Source: Labilithrix sp. (lineage in GTDB: Bacteria; Myxococcota; Polyangia; Polyangiales; Polyangiaceae). From it: a DNA stretch of 64,000 nucleotides. Below, piece by piece: positions 17,041-27,515 of this stretch. The notes under the pieces were generated by a model. It saw only the letters and a program-made list of their open reading frames with translations. It was not told where the DNA came from and ran no database searches. The stretch covers positions 1-64,000 of the forward strand of contig JAQBQL010000174.1 in the NCBI GenBank assembly GCA_028287035.1, written 5' to 3'. Made by a program: the position numbers and the translations under genes. The first letter of the stretch is position 1. Each line of letters starts with the position of its first letter.

Positions 17041-18873
17041 ATGCGTTCCGCAACCCGCACCTCCTCGTCCCGCTCGCTCTGGTCCGCGGGAGCCTCCGCG
17101 ATGCTCCTCGCGCTCGCCGCATGCGCCGGCGCTCCCACGCGTGCCGCACCGCCGGCGGCTCATGATGCGGGCGCTCTGGTCGATGCCTCGGCGACGCTCT
17201 CCGCGGACGCGGGCGCGGCGGTCGCGCCGAGGGCCGAATGGCCCTTCGTGACCCCGGAGGTCGTGCGCTCCGACAAGGGGATGGTGGTCAGCGACAACGC
17301 GATCGCCACGGGCGTCGGGCGCGACGTCCTCGCCTCCGGCGGCAACGCGGCGGACGCAGCGGTGGCGCTCGCCTTCGCGCTCGCGGTTTCCTACCCCACC
17401 GCCGGGAACCTCGGCGGCGGCGGCTTCGCGGTGACGCGCACGAAGGGCAAGGTCGCCGCGCTCGACTTCCGCGAGACCGCCCCGGCCGCCGCGACGCGCG
17501 ACATGTACCTGGGGCCCGACGGCAAGCCGAAGCCCGAGGCCCGCGACGGCATCAAGTCGGTGGGCGTGCCGGGCAGCGTGATGGGCCTCTGGGAGCTCCA
17601 CCAGAAGCTCGGCTCGAAGAAGAAGACGTGGTCCGAGCTGCTCGCGCCGGCGATCGCGCTCGCCGAGAAGGGCTTCGTCGTCGAGGAGGGCTTCCTCTCG
17701 ACGCTCGACGCCGCCGGCAAGCGCCTGCAGAAGCATCCGGTCAGCGCGGCGCTCTACTTCCCGAACGGCGCGGCCCCGGCGAAGGGCAGCACGTTCGTGA
17801 ACCCCGAGCTCGCGGCGGTGCTGCGGCGCATCGAGAAGGGGCCGAAGGGCTTCTACGAGGGCCCGACCGCCGACGCCATCGTCGCGCAGATGAAGGCCGA
17901 CGGCGGCATCATGACGCTCGCCGATCTCCGGAAGTACCAGGCCAAGTGGCGAAAGCCGATCGAGGTCACCTACCGCGGCCACACCATCGTCTCGATGCCT
18001 CCGCCGTCCTCGGGCGGGGTCACGCTCGCGATGATGGCGCACATCCTCGAGGGCTACGATCTGAAGGCGTCCGGCTTCCAGTCGCCCGAGGAGCTGCACT
18101 ACGTGTTCGAGGCGATGCGCCGCTCGTTCGCGGCCCGCAACGCGAAGCTCGGCGATCCCGACTTCGTGAAGATGCCCCTCGATCAGCTGCTCGGTGATGC
18201 GTGGGCCAAGGAGCAGCGCGCCACCATCAAGCCCGATGCGGCGACGCCCTCCGCCGAGATCGCCTCCGCCCCGGCGAGCGGCGCCGGTCCCCACACGACG
18301 CACTTCTCGGTCGTCGACAAGGACGGTGACGCCGTCTCGCTGACCACGACCGTGAACTTCTGGTACGGCTCCGGCGTGACCGTGAAGGGCGGCGGGTTCA
18401 TCCTCAACAACGAGATGGACGACTTCGCGGCCGTCCCCGGCACCGCCAACGGCTTCGGGCTCGTCCAGGGCGAGGCAAACGCGGTCGCGCCCGGCAAGCG
18501 AATGCTCTCCTCGATGTCTCCGACCATCGTGACCGCGCCCGACGGCAAGGTCGTGCTCGTCGCCGGCGCCGCGGGCGGGCCCACCATCATCACGTCGGTG
18601 TTCCTCGAGCTGTCGGGCGTCATCGACTTCGGCCTCGACGTGGGCGCGGCCGTCAGCGCCCCCCGCTTCCACATGCAGCACCTCCCGGACGAGGTCTCGT
18701 TCGAGAAGAACGGCCTCGCACCGGCAACCCGGCAGAGGCTCGAGGCAATGGGCTACGCCTTCAAGGAGCGCGACCACATCGCCGACGCGCCCGCCATCGG
18801 ACGCTCCGGTGACGCGTGGGTCGGCGCCCGCGAGCCGCGCCGCGTCGGCGGCCTCGCCGCCGCCCCGCCGTGA
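17041..18873 (+). CDS. ggt: Gamma-glutamyltransferase, lipid-anchored
   Basis: This enzyme cleaves or transfers gamma-glutamyl groups from glutathione and related peptides outside the inner membrane. It has 610 residues. The signal ends with Leu-Ala-Ala-Cys (Cys28), so the enzyme is probably a lipoprotein rather than free periplasmic. Family landmarks are 'GGNAADAAVALAFALAV', 'AGNLGGGGF' and 'LDFRETAP'. Autoprocessing would occur before T419 in P417-H-T-T-H-F, the small-subunit N-terminal Thr nucleophile as in E. coli TTHYSV. The later GG motif (GAAGGPTIITS) is also present. A TAAGGT box lies 9 nt before the ATG. Confidence 0.93.
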   Translation: MRSATRTSSSRSLWSAGASAMLLALAACAGAPTRAAPPAAHDAGALVDASATLSADAGAAVAPRAEWPFVTPEVVRSDKGMVVSDNAIATGVGRDVLASGGNAADAAVALAFALAVSYPTAGNLGGGGFAVTRTKGKVAALDFRETAPAAATRDMYLGPDGKPKPEARDGIKSVGVPGSVMGLWELHQKLGSKKKTWSELLAPAIALAEKGFVVEEGFLSTLDAAGKRLQKHPVSAALYFPNGAAPAKGSTFVNPELAAVLRRIEKGPKGFYEGPTADAIVAQMKADGGIMTLADLRKYQAKWRKPIEVTYRGHTIVSMPPPSSGGVTLAMMAHILEGYDLKASGFQSPEELHYVFEAMRRSFAARNAKLGDPDFVKMPLDQLLGDAWAKEQRATIKPDAATPSAEIASAPASGAGPHTTHFSVVDKDGDAVSLTTTVNFWYGSGVTVKGGGFILNNEMDDFAAVPGTANGFGLVQGEANAVAPGKRMLSSMSPTIVTAPDGKVVLVAGAAGGPTIITSVFLELSGVIDFGLDVGAAVSAPRFHMQHLPDEVSFEKNGLAPATRQRLEAMGYAFKERDHIADAPAIGRSGDAWVGAREPRRVGGLAAAPP

Positions 18874-18897
18874 ACGTCCACCCGGAGACGAGATGAC

Positions 18898-19998
18898 ATG
18901 ACGGACGCGCTGCGCGACAAGCTCAATCCCGTTTACGCGAGGCTGTTCGGCCCCTTCTTCGACCGACCCAGCGTCGAGGAGAAGCGCGCGACCTGCGACA
19001 GCTGCGCGATGTGCGACCGCGGCCAGGTGGCGCCCGTCGACATGGGGTTCTTCGAGCCCGACCTCAAGTGCTGCACCTACTATCCCTCGCTGCCGAACTA
19101 CCTCGTCGGCGCCATCCTGTCGGAGACGAGCGAGGAGGGCGCCGAGGGACGCGCGCGGCTCCGGGCGCGCATCGCCGCGCGGACCGGCGTGACGCCGATG
19201 GCCCTGATGGTGCCCCGCAAGTGGCTCGCCATCTACGTGCGTGCACGCGGCGCGTTCGGTCGCGCGCAGTCACTCCGTTGTCCGTATTACGAAGCGGAGG
19301 GCTCCGGACGCTGCACGATCTGGCGCTGGCGCGAGGCGGTGTGCTCGACGTTCTTCTGCAAGTACGAGAACGGCAAACCCGGCTGGGAATTCTGGGGTGC
19401 GCAGAAGAAGTATCTCGAGCTCGTGCAGCTTGCCCTGTGCCAGATCAGCACGACCATCATCGACAAGGCGCTCGCGACGACCTACGGCGACCAGGCCGAG
19501 CTGACCACGCAGGACGTCGACGACCTGCCGCCGACCGACGCGCAGCACGCCGCGATCTGGGCGTCGTGGGTCGGCCGCGAAGAGGAGTTCTACAAGCTCG
19601 CCTACGCCAAGGTGCAGAGCATCACGCCCGAGACGTTCCAGGAGAAGATGGAGAACCTTCCTGGCCTTCGCGACGCGCGAGACAAGATGATTGCCAGGTA
19701 CGAGGCGCTGCACGCGCAGACGGTCCTGCCGCAGCGGCTCATCCGCGCCGCGGACCTGAAGACCCGGCGCGCCGGCGAGAGCGTCGTCGTCTCCTCGTAC
19801 AACAACAACGACGCGTTCGCGATCGACCACGATCTCTTCGAGGTGCTCGGCCGCCTGGACGGCGCGCAGTCACTCGAGGAGAACCTCGCGCGCCTCGACC
19901 GCGAAGAGGACGTGCAGCTCGAGCCCGAGCTCCTGCAGTACCTGTTCACGCACGGCGTCGTCGCGGACCCGAGCACCCCGCCGAGCGGGAACACGTAG
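18898..19998 (+). CDS. Cys-cluster protein, possible metal-binding
   Basis: This 366-residue cytosolic protein has a striking N-terminal Cys set: C33-x-x-C36-x-x-C39, then C58-C59, C128, C139, C149 and C154. This resembles the CxxCxxCC-type iron- or zinc-chelating clusters of YkgJ-like proteins, but spread over 120 residues. Family-like phrases are 'DLKCCTYYPSLPNYLVG' and 'CPYYEAEGSGRCTIW...CSTFFCKYENG'. The C-terminal 200 residues are helical with no motif that I recognise. It is preceded by a GGAG ribosome site and lies 24 bp after ggt, so the two may form an operon. The bound metal and function are unknown. Confidence 0.75.
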   Translation: MTDALRDKLNPVYARLFGPFFDRPSVEEKRATCDSCAMCDRGQVAPVDMGFFEPDLKCCTYYPSLPNYLVGAILSETSEEGAEGRARLRARIAARTGVTPMALMVPRKWLAIYVRARGAFGRAQSLRCPYYEAEGSGRCTIWRWREAVCSTFFCKYENGKPGWEFWGAQKKYLELVQLALCQISTTIIDKALATTYGDQAELTTQDVDDLPPTDAQHAAIWASWVGREEEFYKLAYAKVQSITPETFQEKMENLPGLRDARDKMIARYEALHAQTVLPQRLIRAADLKTRRAGESVVVSSYNNNDAFAIDHDLFEVLGRLDGAQSLEENLARLDREEDVQLEPELLQYLFTHGVVADPSTPPSGNT

Positions 19999-20060
19999 GA
20001 CCCGCCACTCGCGCGGCTTGCTCCGCTGGCGCCGCCCTCGGTAATCTGATCGTCGTCACG

Positions 20061-20597
20061 TTGAGCACACGTCCTTCGTTCGCCCGCGGCCCGGTGCTCC
20101 TTCGCGCCCTGATCGCCTCTCTCGCGGCGCTCGCCGCGTGCTCCAGCGACGACGCGCCCGCGCCGGGCGGGGCCGACGCGTCGACCGTCCTCGCACCCGA
20201 GGCGGGACCCCCGCCCGACGCCGCCGCTCCGCGCGACGCCGCCACCGACGCGCCCCCCGGGCCCACCGTCGAATGCACGGTGGGCGGCGAGGTGGAGGTC
20301 GAGCCGAACGACACGCCCGCCACCGCGACGCCCTTCCGCGCGCTCGACTTCTGCGGCGTGCTGTCGACGGGCGCCGACGTCGACCACGCCACCTTCACGA
20401 CGCCGCCGGGCACGAAGCTCGGGCTTTTCCAGGCGATCATCGACGGAAAGGTGCAGTTCGAGCTCACGCTGAACGGCGCGACGTTCGGCCCCGGCGAGAC
20501 GTCGAAGTTCGGCTCCGGCACGTACGACATGAAAGCTTTCACGAGCGCCGGCGCCCCCGCGACGTACAGTGTCCGGGTCCAGTTCGACCCGCAGTGA
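20061..20597 (+). CDS. Lipoprotein with pre-peptidase-like domain
   Basis: This protein has a lipobox (Leu-Ala-Ala-Cys) followed by an Ala/Pro/Asp linker and a beta domain of about 100 residues. It begins with 'VEVEPNDTPATATPF', which is the typical opening of bacterial pre-peptidase C-terminal (PPC) domains, and ends in strands (ATYSVRVQFDP). PPC domains are usually appended to secreted proteases; here the domain stands alone on a lipid anchor. The start is uncertain: TTG at 20061 gives 178 residues and GTG at 20094 gives 167, and both keep the signal. The gene is followed 14 bp later by the next one. Confidence 0.65.
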   Translation: MSTRPSFARGPVLLRALIASLAALAACSSDDAPAPGGADASTVLAPEAGPPPDAAAPRDAATDAPPGPTVECTVGGEVEVEPNDTPATATPFRALDFCGVLSTGADVDHATFTTPPGTKLGLFQAIIDGKVQFELTLNGATFGPGETSKFGSGTYDMKAFTSAGAPATYSVRVQFDPQ

Positions 20598-20611
20598 AGG
20601 AGCCCTCCCCC

Positions 20612-21289
20612 ATGAGCGAAGCGATCCCGCAGACGCCCGAGCAGGCGGCCTCGAGCCTCTACAGCAGCGTCGAGATCACCGATTCGCTCCGGGCCGCGGT
20701 CGCGGGCGGCGGCGCTGCCAAGCTCATCGCCACCTCGGCGTCGCTGTTCGAGGCGGGCGGCAAGAACCTCCTCTCCCAGAGCGCGCAGCGCATGGTGCGG
20801 GCCGCCGCCGAGAAGGGCGCGAAGCAGGCCATCCTCACCGCCGCGGGTCCCGTCCTCGAGACGGCGAGCGGCCTGGCGCGCGGCCTCGAGTCGGTCAGCC
20901 CGGCCAGCTCGGCGCTCGCGTTCGGCGCGCGCGCCGTCAAGAGCTCGGGCAAGCTGGCGCTCGGCGCCGGCAAGACCGCCTTTCGCGTCGCCAGCGAGGA
21001 AGTGCTGAAGGGCGCGGGCCGTGCGGCCGGCGTGGGCTTCGTGATCGACGGCGCGGTCGCCGGGCTCGAGGCAGTCATCGCCGTCCGCAACGGGTCGACG
21101 GACAAGGTGAGCGCCGCGAAGTACGTGGCGAAGGAAGCGACCACCGGCGCGGTCGCCACCGGCGCCGGCGTGCTCCTCGGCGCCGGTCTCGTCGCGCTGA
21201 CCGGCGGCATCGCCGCTCCGGTCGTCTTCGCGGTCGGGGCGATGGGCTCGCTCGGCACGAAGCGCCTCCTCCGCCGCCTCATCAAGTGA
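20612..21289 (+). CDS. Gly/Ala-rich membrane-associated protein, unknown
   Basis: This 225-residue protein lacks a signal peptide. The N-terminal 130 residues are Ala/Ser/Lys-rich amphipathic helices (RMVRAAAEKGAKQAIL, ALAFGARAVKSSGKLALGAGK). The C-terminal part has a small-residue helix pattern (GFVIDGAVAGLEAVIAV) and a Gly-rich hydrophobic hairpin near 185-212 (GAVATGAGVLLGAGLVALTGGIAAPVVFA in parts), followed by a basic end (TKRLLRRLIK). This resembles glycine-zipper membrane insertion. No family was recognised. AAGGAG at 20597-20602 is the likely ribosome site. Confidence 0.65.
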   Translation: MSEAIPQTPEQAASSLYSSVEITDSLRAAVAGGGAAKLIATSASLFEAGGKNLLSQSAQRMVRAAAEKGAKQAILTAAGPVLETASGLARGLESVSPASSALAFGARAVKSSGKLALGAGKTAFRVASEEVLKGAGRAAGVGFVIDGAVAGLEAVIAVRNGSTDKVSAAKYVAKEATTGAVATGAGVLLGAGLVALTGGIAAPVVFAVGAMGSLGTKRLLRRLIK

Positions 21290-21367
21290 CCTGAGCCGCG
21301 CCTCCGTCGCGGGCGGCGCGCGGGTGGGGTGACAGCGGGCACCATGCTCGGTAGCCTCCGGCCTGCC

Positions 21368-23041
<1,674 letters not shown>

Positions 23042-23051
23042 TCGCGTCGGC

Positions 23052-26000
23052 TCAGTAGTCGATCGTCTGCATGCCGAACTCGCCGAGGGAGGCGACGGCG
23101 CGCGTCGGGCCGAGCAGCACGTGCGAGCTGTAGCCCCACCCGCGCAGCGTCGACTCCTTCAGCAGCGTCGGCACCGGGGTCGCCGTGTCGTACACGGCGA
23201 GCCCGCCCGTCGTGTAGATGGCGACCTTGGTGCCGGCGACCGCGAGCGGCCACTGGGCGTCGCCCTCCATCTGGCTCTTGATGGCCAGCTGCCCGTCGCG
23301 GATGCCGCCGAGCGCCCACAGGCCGCCCTGCTCGAGGATCGTCGGCTCCGCGTACATGCCGGTGTTCGGGTCGTAGTTGGTCGAGCTGTAGTCGTACCGC
23401 GCGTAGCGCGTGACGTAGATGCGGTCGTCGGCGATCTCGATGCCGCCCAGATTCTGCGAGGGCGGAACGAACGTGTTGCGGAGAGTGACCGCGCTGCCGG
23501 CGACGTCGGCGAGCTTGAACGTGCGCGAGAGGGTCACGCAGTCGTGCGTGTCGGAGTCGAACATGCCGCGCCAGTTGCCGCCGGACTGGCAATCGTTCCA
23601 GTCGACCGCAGTACGGTGCGCCGCCGTGTAGTCCGCGGTGACGTAGCGGTTGGTGACCGAGTCGACGAGGAGCAGTGAGCCCGGGATGTTGAGCGAGGCG
23701 AGCCGCGTGGGCGTGCTGCCGTTCAGGTCGACGCGGTCGGCGTAGAAGCGCACCTTCGTCGGGTTGACCGGAGAGCGAACCCAGCGCGAGGTGTGCACGA
23801 CGCCGTTCGAGAGGAGGAGCGGGGCCGTGCCGATGCTGTCACCGAGGACGACCGGCGCGCTGACCACCGGCGCCGCCGGCGAGGCGAAGTCGACGACGTG
23901 GAGGCGACGGTTCACCTTCGGGTCGTACGAGCCGCCCATGCCGTCGTAGCCGTTCGAGACGTAGTCCGACTCGAGGTACGCGAGCTTCGAGCCGAGCTGC
24001 ACCATCGTCTCGCCGGACCCGAGGAGGCCGCCGTACATGCCGCCGTAGTACGACCAGTACGCGTAGCCGTCGTACCAGCCGCCGCCGTAGTAGCCGTAGT
24101 AGCCGGACGTGTCGTGGCTCGTGAGCAGCAGCTCCGTCTTGCCGGCGAGCACCGGCTGCGCGGGGTTCGAGATGTCGATGGCCGCGACGACCACCTTGCC
24201 GCCGCGCGAGCTGCCGCTGTACGTGTAGACGGGCACGCTCACGTAGACCATCGTGCCGTTCGCGAAGAGGCGCGCGTCGTACCACGAGGCCCAGGCTCCG
24301 GAGCCGCTCGCTCCGCAGTAGCTCTGGTCGATCGTGGCGAGGGACGCGAGCGACAGCTTGCCGGTGACCGACGCGTCGTCGGGCGAGGCCTTCGGGGTGA
24401 GCGAGAAGAGGACCTCACCGGACCACCAGTCGCTCGTGATGCTCGCGATGTGGCCGGGGGTCTCGGCGAGCCGGTACGCCGGGTTCGAGAGGTCGATCTC
24501 GTTCTTCTTCACCGGCGCGTCGTGCGAGGTGATGTCGAAGCTCGTGACGTTCCGGTCGGAGACGGCGAGCAGGCGGTTGTTAGCGACGAGCGCGCGGCGC
24601 GGCATGCCGTACTGCGGAGCGACGCCCTTCAACGTGAGGTGGTCGTGCGAGTAGTCGATGAGCTGGATGCCGCTCTGCGACTTGCTGCAGCCCGAGCCGT
24701 CCCAGCCGCCGTAGCTGGCGAACGGAACGAGGACGAGACCCTGGTCGTCGAGGACGCGCACCGACTTCTGGATGCGGTCCTGATCCTCCGCGAAGCTGCC
24801 CCAGCCCGCGCCGAAGGTGACGCGCTCGAGGAGTGCCGGCTTCGTGAGATCGGCGACGTCGAAGAGCGTCGCCGCGAGGCCGCCGCCGCCGCCCGTCGTG
24901 TCGGCATAGCCGAAGCCGACGAGACGATCACCGCGCGGCTCGAGGTAGAAGACCCACCCCGGCAGCTCGACCTGGCCGGCCTGCACGGGCGCGGCGGGGT
25001 TGGTGAGGTCGATCGTGAAGAGCGGGTCGTGACGCTCGCTGGTGACGGCGTAGCCGCGCGTACCGTCGAAGCGCACGCTCTGCAGCGTCTCGGGCTTCGG
25101 CATCACGATCTCCGTGTGACCGAGCGGCACGAAGCTGTTCGAGCTCGCGATCGTGTAGGTCTGGACGTCGGGGTTGACCTGCCCGTTCGAGCTCCAGCCG
25201 TTGCCGTGCTGCGAGACGACGCGGAGCACGCCGTTGTACTCGTCCATCTGCCAGCGGCTGTTGATCTGGCCGGCCACGCTGATGTCCGCACCCTTCACCA
25301 GCTTGCCGGTGGGGTTCGTGATGTCGACGACCTGGATGACCGAGTGCCCGTCGGCCTGGCCGGGCTGCCAGGTCCACTCGGGACCGGCGATGTAGAGACG
25401 CTGGTTGGTGGCGCTCACGCTGCGCTGCCATGACGAGGAGTTGGAGGAGCCCGCGTAGGTGAGCTGATCGACCTTGGTGATCGCGGGACCGGAGACGCCG
25501 AAGGACGTGACGTTGGTGGCGGGCTTCGTTCCGCAGCCCCAGCAGTAGCCGTTCTCGTAGGTGACGAGATAGAGAGCGTCACCGACGAGCCGGGAGTCGG
25601 CGATGTTGCCGGGGACGTCGAAGTGGCCGGCCTCCGTGATCGCCGCCGGGTTCGACACGTCGAGCTCGACGATCTCGCTCGACTCCACCCAGCGTCCGTA
25701 CGCCGAGCCTTCGGTCTTCACGTAACGGCCGAAGGAGTTGAGCATCACGAAGACCCGCCCGGCCTTCACGTACATCTCGAACGGCATGCCGTCCGTGCGC
25801 TTGCGGCCGAGCACCCTCATGTGATCGGGGTCCGAGATGTCGACGATGGCGAGGCCGCCGTAACGCGAGAGGGTGTAGAGGCGGTTGCCGTCCTGCTTCA
25901 GGATGTCGGCCTCCTCCACGACGCGCTGGGCATCACCGGGGGTGGCGGGGGGCTCGCCGGCGTTCTCGCTGGGCGCGCCGCCGCTGCTCGAGCCGGCGCC

Positions 26001-26174
26001 CGCGGAGTCCGAGGCGCCGCCCCGCGCCGCGGCGCTCCGTGCGTTCGGGTCGTCGGACTCGAACTGGTTGTCGACGTCGCCGGTGGCCGCCTCGCCGGCA
26101 CCGCAGCCGACGGCCATGCCGGTCCCGCCGAGGACGAGGAGTGGAAGCAGGAAGGAAAAGGAGGTTCGTGCCAT
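23052..26174 (-). CDS. C-terminal-type beta-propeller lipoprotein
   Basis: This 1,040-residue protein is anchored by a lipobox (Ala-Val-Gly-Cys, Cys24). A Ser/Gly/Ala linker follows to about residue 85. The propeller then begins with the family hallmark VVEEADILKQDGNRLYTLS and repeats of the 'LAIVDISDPDHMRVLG' and 'IVELDVSNPAAITEAGHFDVPG' type, matching the Beta_propel family. A Gly/Tyr/Trp-rich insertion lies near residues 690-720 (fragments GYYGYYGGGW and YWSYYGGMYGG). Many DYD/NPA-type turns follow. It probably faces the cell exterior and may bind proteins or polysaccharide. The ATG at 26174 was chosen because the signal starts there; the frame upstream is Arg-rich and non-coding. Confidence 0.88.
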   Translation of the reverse strand: MARTSFSFLLPLLVLGGTGMAVGCGAGEAATGDVDNQFESDDPNARSAAARGGASDSAGAGSSSGGAPSENAGEPPATPGDAQRVVEEADILKQDGNRLYTLSRYGGLAIVDISDPDHMRVLGRKRTDGMPFEMYVKAGRVFVMLNSFGRYVKTEGSAYGRWVESSEIVELDVSNPAAITEAGHFDVPGNIADSRLVGDALYLVTYENGYCWGCGTKPATNVTSFGVSGPAITKVDQLTYAGSSNSSSWQRSVSATNQRLYIAGPEWTWQPGQADGHSVIQVVDITNPTGKLVKGADISVAGQINSRWQMDEYNGVLRVVSQHGNGWSSNGQVNPDVQTYTIASSNSFVPLGHTEIVMPKPETLQSVRFDGTRGYAVTSERHDPLFTIDLTNPAAPVQAGQVELPGWVFYLEPRGDRLVGFGYADTTGGGGGLAATLFDVADLTKPALLERVTFGAGWGSFAEDQDRIQKSVRVLDDQGLVLVPFASYGGWDGSGCSKSQSGIQLIDYSHDHLTLKGVAPQYGMPRRALVANNRLLAVSDRNVTSFDITSHDAPVKKNEIDLSNPAYRLAETPGHIASITSDWWSGEVLFSLTPKASPDDASVTGKLSLASLATIDQSYCGASGSGAWASWYDARLFANGTMVYVSVPVYTYSGSSRGGKVVVAAIDISNPAQPVLAGKTELLLTSHDTSGYYGYYGGGWYDGYAYWSYYGGMYGGLLGSGETMVQLGSKLAYLESDYVSNGYDGMGGSYDPKVNRRLHVVDFASPAAPVVSAPVVLGDSIGTAPLLLSNGVVHTSRWVRSPVNPTKVRFYADRVDLNGSTPTRLASLNIPGSLLLVDSVTNRYVTADYTAAHRTAVDWNDCQSGGNWRGMFDSDTHDCVTLSRTFKLADVAGSAVTLRNTFVPPSQNLGGIEIADDRIYVTRYARYDYSSTNYDPNTGMYAEPTILEQGGLWALGGIRDGQLAIKSQMEGDAQWPLAVAGTKVAIYTTGGLAVYDTATPVPTLLKESTLRGWGYSSHVLLGPTRAVASLGEFGMQTIDY

Positions 26175-26311
26175 GCCGTCCGCAATGCACGGTCGGTGCC
26201 TCGCTCGAGATGCGCGTTTTCCGCGAATTCCAGCGCGTCTCGGCCCGGATCGGGCGTGCCAACCCGTGCCAGGACCGGCGGCACGATCTCGCCCGCGACG
26301 TTCGCGGCCGG

Positions 26312-27433
26312 TCACTTGGCGTCGATCGTCGCCACGCCCGGCGTCACGTAGCGCGCCTTCGCCTCGGCACCGGTGAGGTACGCGTCGTAGCCCGCCTCGC
26401 CGCGCAGATGCCGCCGGAAGAACGCCGCGGTGTAGGCGTACGCCAGGGCGGTGACCTCGGCTTGCGCGCGCGTCGCGGTCTTGCAGACGCTGCAGGTCAA
26501 CCCGCACGAGGCGAGATCACCGATGAAGCTCATATGGCTCGCGCCGGCGATGGTGACCGCGAAGGACGGCGACGGCGCCTTCGCATGGAAGGTCTGGAAG
26601 TTGTCGGCGACGGGCGCGCAGGCCTGGAACGCCCCGACGCCGTCGAGGGTCTCTCCCAGGAAGCCCGTCGGCACCGTCACGGTCGCGACGGCATCGCTCG
26701 CGTCGGGACATTCGGTGACCGGATCGCAGGTCGAGAACGGCGGCCTCGAATCCACCGGGTCGAGCCCGAGGACCGCGCGGAAGCGTGCGTCGGCGACGGC
26801 CGCGAGCACCGCGGCCTTGCCGCCGCGCGAATGACCCATCACCCCGGCGCGCGTCGCGTCGAGCACCGAGGCCAGGGAGCCCCCGGGAGCCTGGGCCCAG
26901 TCGAGGGTGGCCTGGAGGTCCTGCGCGTCCTTGCGCTGGTTCTTGCTGTCCTGCGGCATGGACACGGTGATGCCGACGATGCCGTGCGTGGCGAGGCGGA
27001 TCGCGTAGCCCTCGTACTGCGAGGCGGCGATGGTGTAGCCGGGCGCGATGAGCACGACGGGGAACGGGCCTGCGGCGCTTCCCGAAGGGACCGGCGCGAC
27101 GACGTGCAGCGTGAGCGCGTCGCCCGTCTTGGCGCTGAACGTGACGACCGTGGTGGCGGTGGCGAACGGGCCGGCCTTCGCGGGGTCCTCGAGGCTCTCC
27201 GGCGAAGCCGCATCGGCCCTCGCATCGCCAGCCGTCGACGCGTCGCTCCCCGCGCCGCCTGCGTCCTCGTGATCGACGGCGCCCGAAGATCCTCCCGTTG
27301 CGGCGTCGGCGCCTTCGGTGACGGCGCGCGCCCCGTCGCTGCAGGCGGCCGGCGCGAGCCCGCACGTGAGCGCGAGGAGCGTCATGGGTGCCACCAGCGA
27401 GGCGCGGAGCGAGAGCGGGTAGGAGGAGCGCAC
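26312..27433 (-). CDS. Alpha/beta hydrolase lipoprotein
   Basis: This 373-residue protein (GTG at 27433) has a lipobox (Ala-Ala-Cys) close to residue 31. An ATG at 27385 gives a shorter but still complete signal. The Gly/Ala/Asp linker is followed by an alpha/beta-hydrolase fold. The oxyanion region is 'VVLIAPGYTIAASQYEGYA', the nucleophile elbow is G-H-S-R-G-G, and the candidate acid and His lie in 'GLDPVDSRPP' and 'IAGASHMSFIGDL'. The arrangement resembles chlorophyllase/PET-hydrolase-like carboxylesterases. Two to three disulfides are likely (TCDPVTEC, SCGLTCSVC). Substrate is unknown. It lies 137 bp upstream of the propeller gene on the same strand. Confidence 0.82.
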   Translation of the reverse strand: MRSSYPLSLRASLVAPMTLLALTCGLAPAACSDGARAVTEGADAATGGSSGAVDHEDAGGAGSDASTAGDARADAASPESLEDPAKAGPFATATTVVTFSAKTGDALTLHVVAPVPSGSAAGPFPVVLIAPGYTIAASQYEGYAIRLATHGIVGITVSMPQDSKNQRKDAQDLQATLDWAQAPGGSLASVLDATRAGVMGHSRGGKAAVLAAVADARFRAVLGLDPVDSRPPFSTCDPVTECPDASDAVATVTVPTGFLGETLDGVGAFQACAPVADNFQTFHAKAPSPSFAVTIAGASHMSFIGDLASCGLTCSVCKTATRAQAEVTALAYAYTAAFFRRHLRGEAGYDAYLTGAEAKARYVTPGVATIDAK

Positions 27434-27503
27434 GCCTCTCGCCTGTACTCCCCGCCCGGAGGCCGCGCCAGACACGGAACCGTCGCACGCCGCGAAAGTT
27501 TCG

Positions 27504-27509
27504 TAGGAT
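27504..27509 (+). promoter_or_regulatory. TAGGAT -10-like box, leaderless spacing
   Basis: TAGGAT ends 6 nt before the GTG at 27516. The start codon is therefore within reach of the expected transcription start, and no Shine-Dalgarno lies between. Confidence 0.45.
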
Positions 27510-27515
27510 GGCCGG

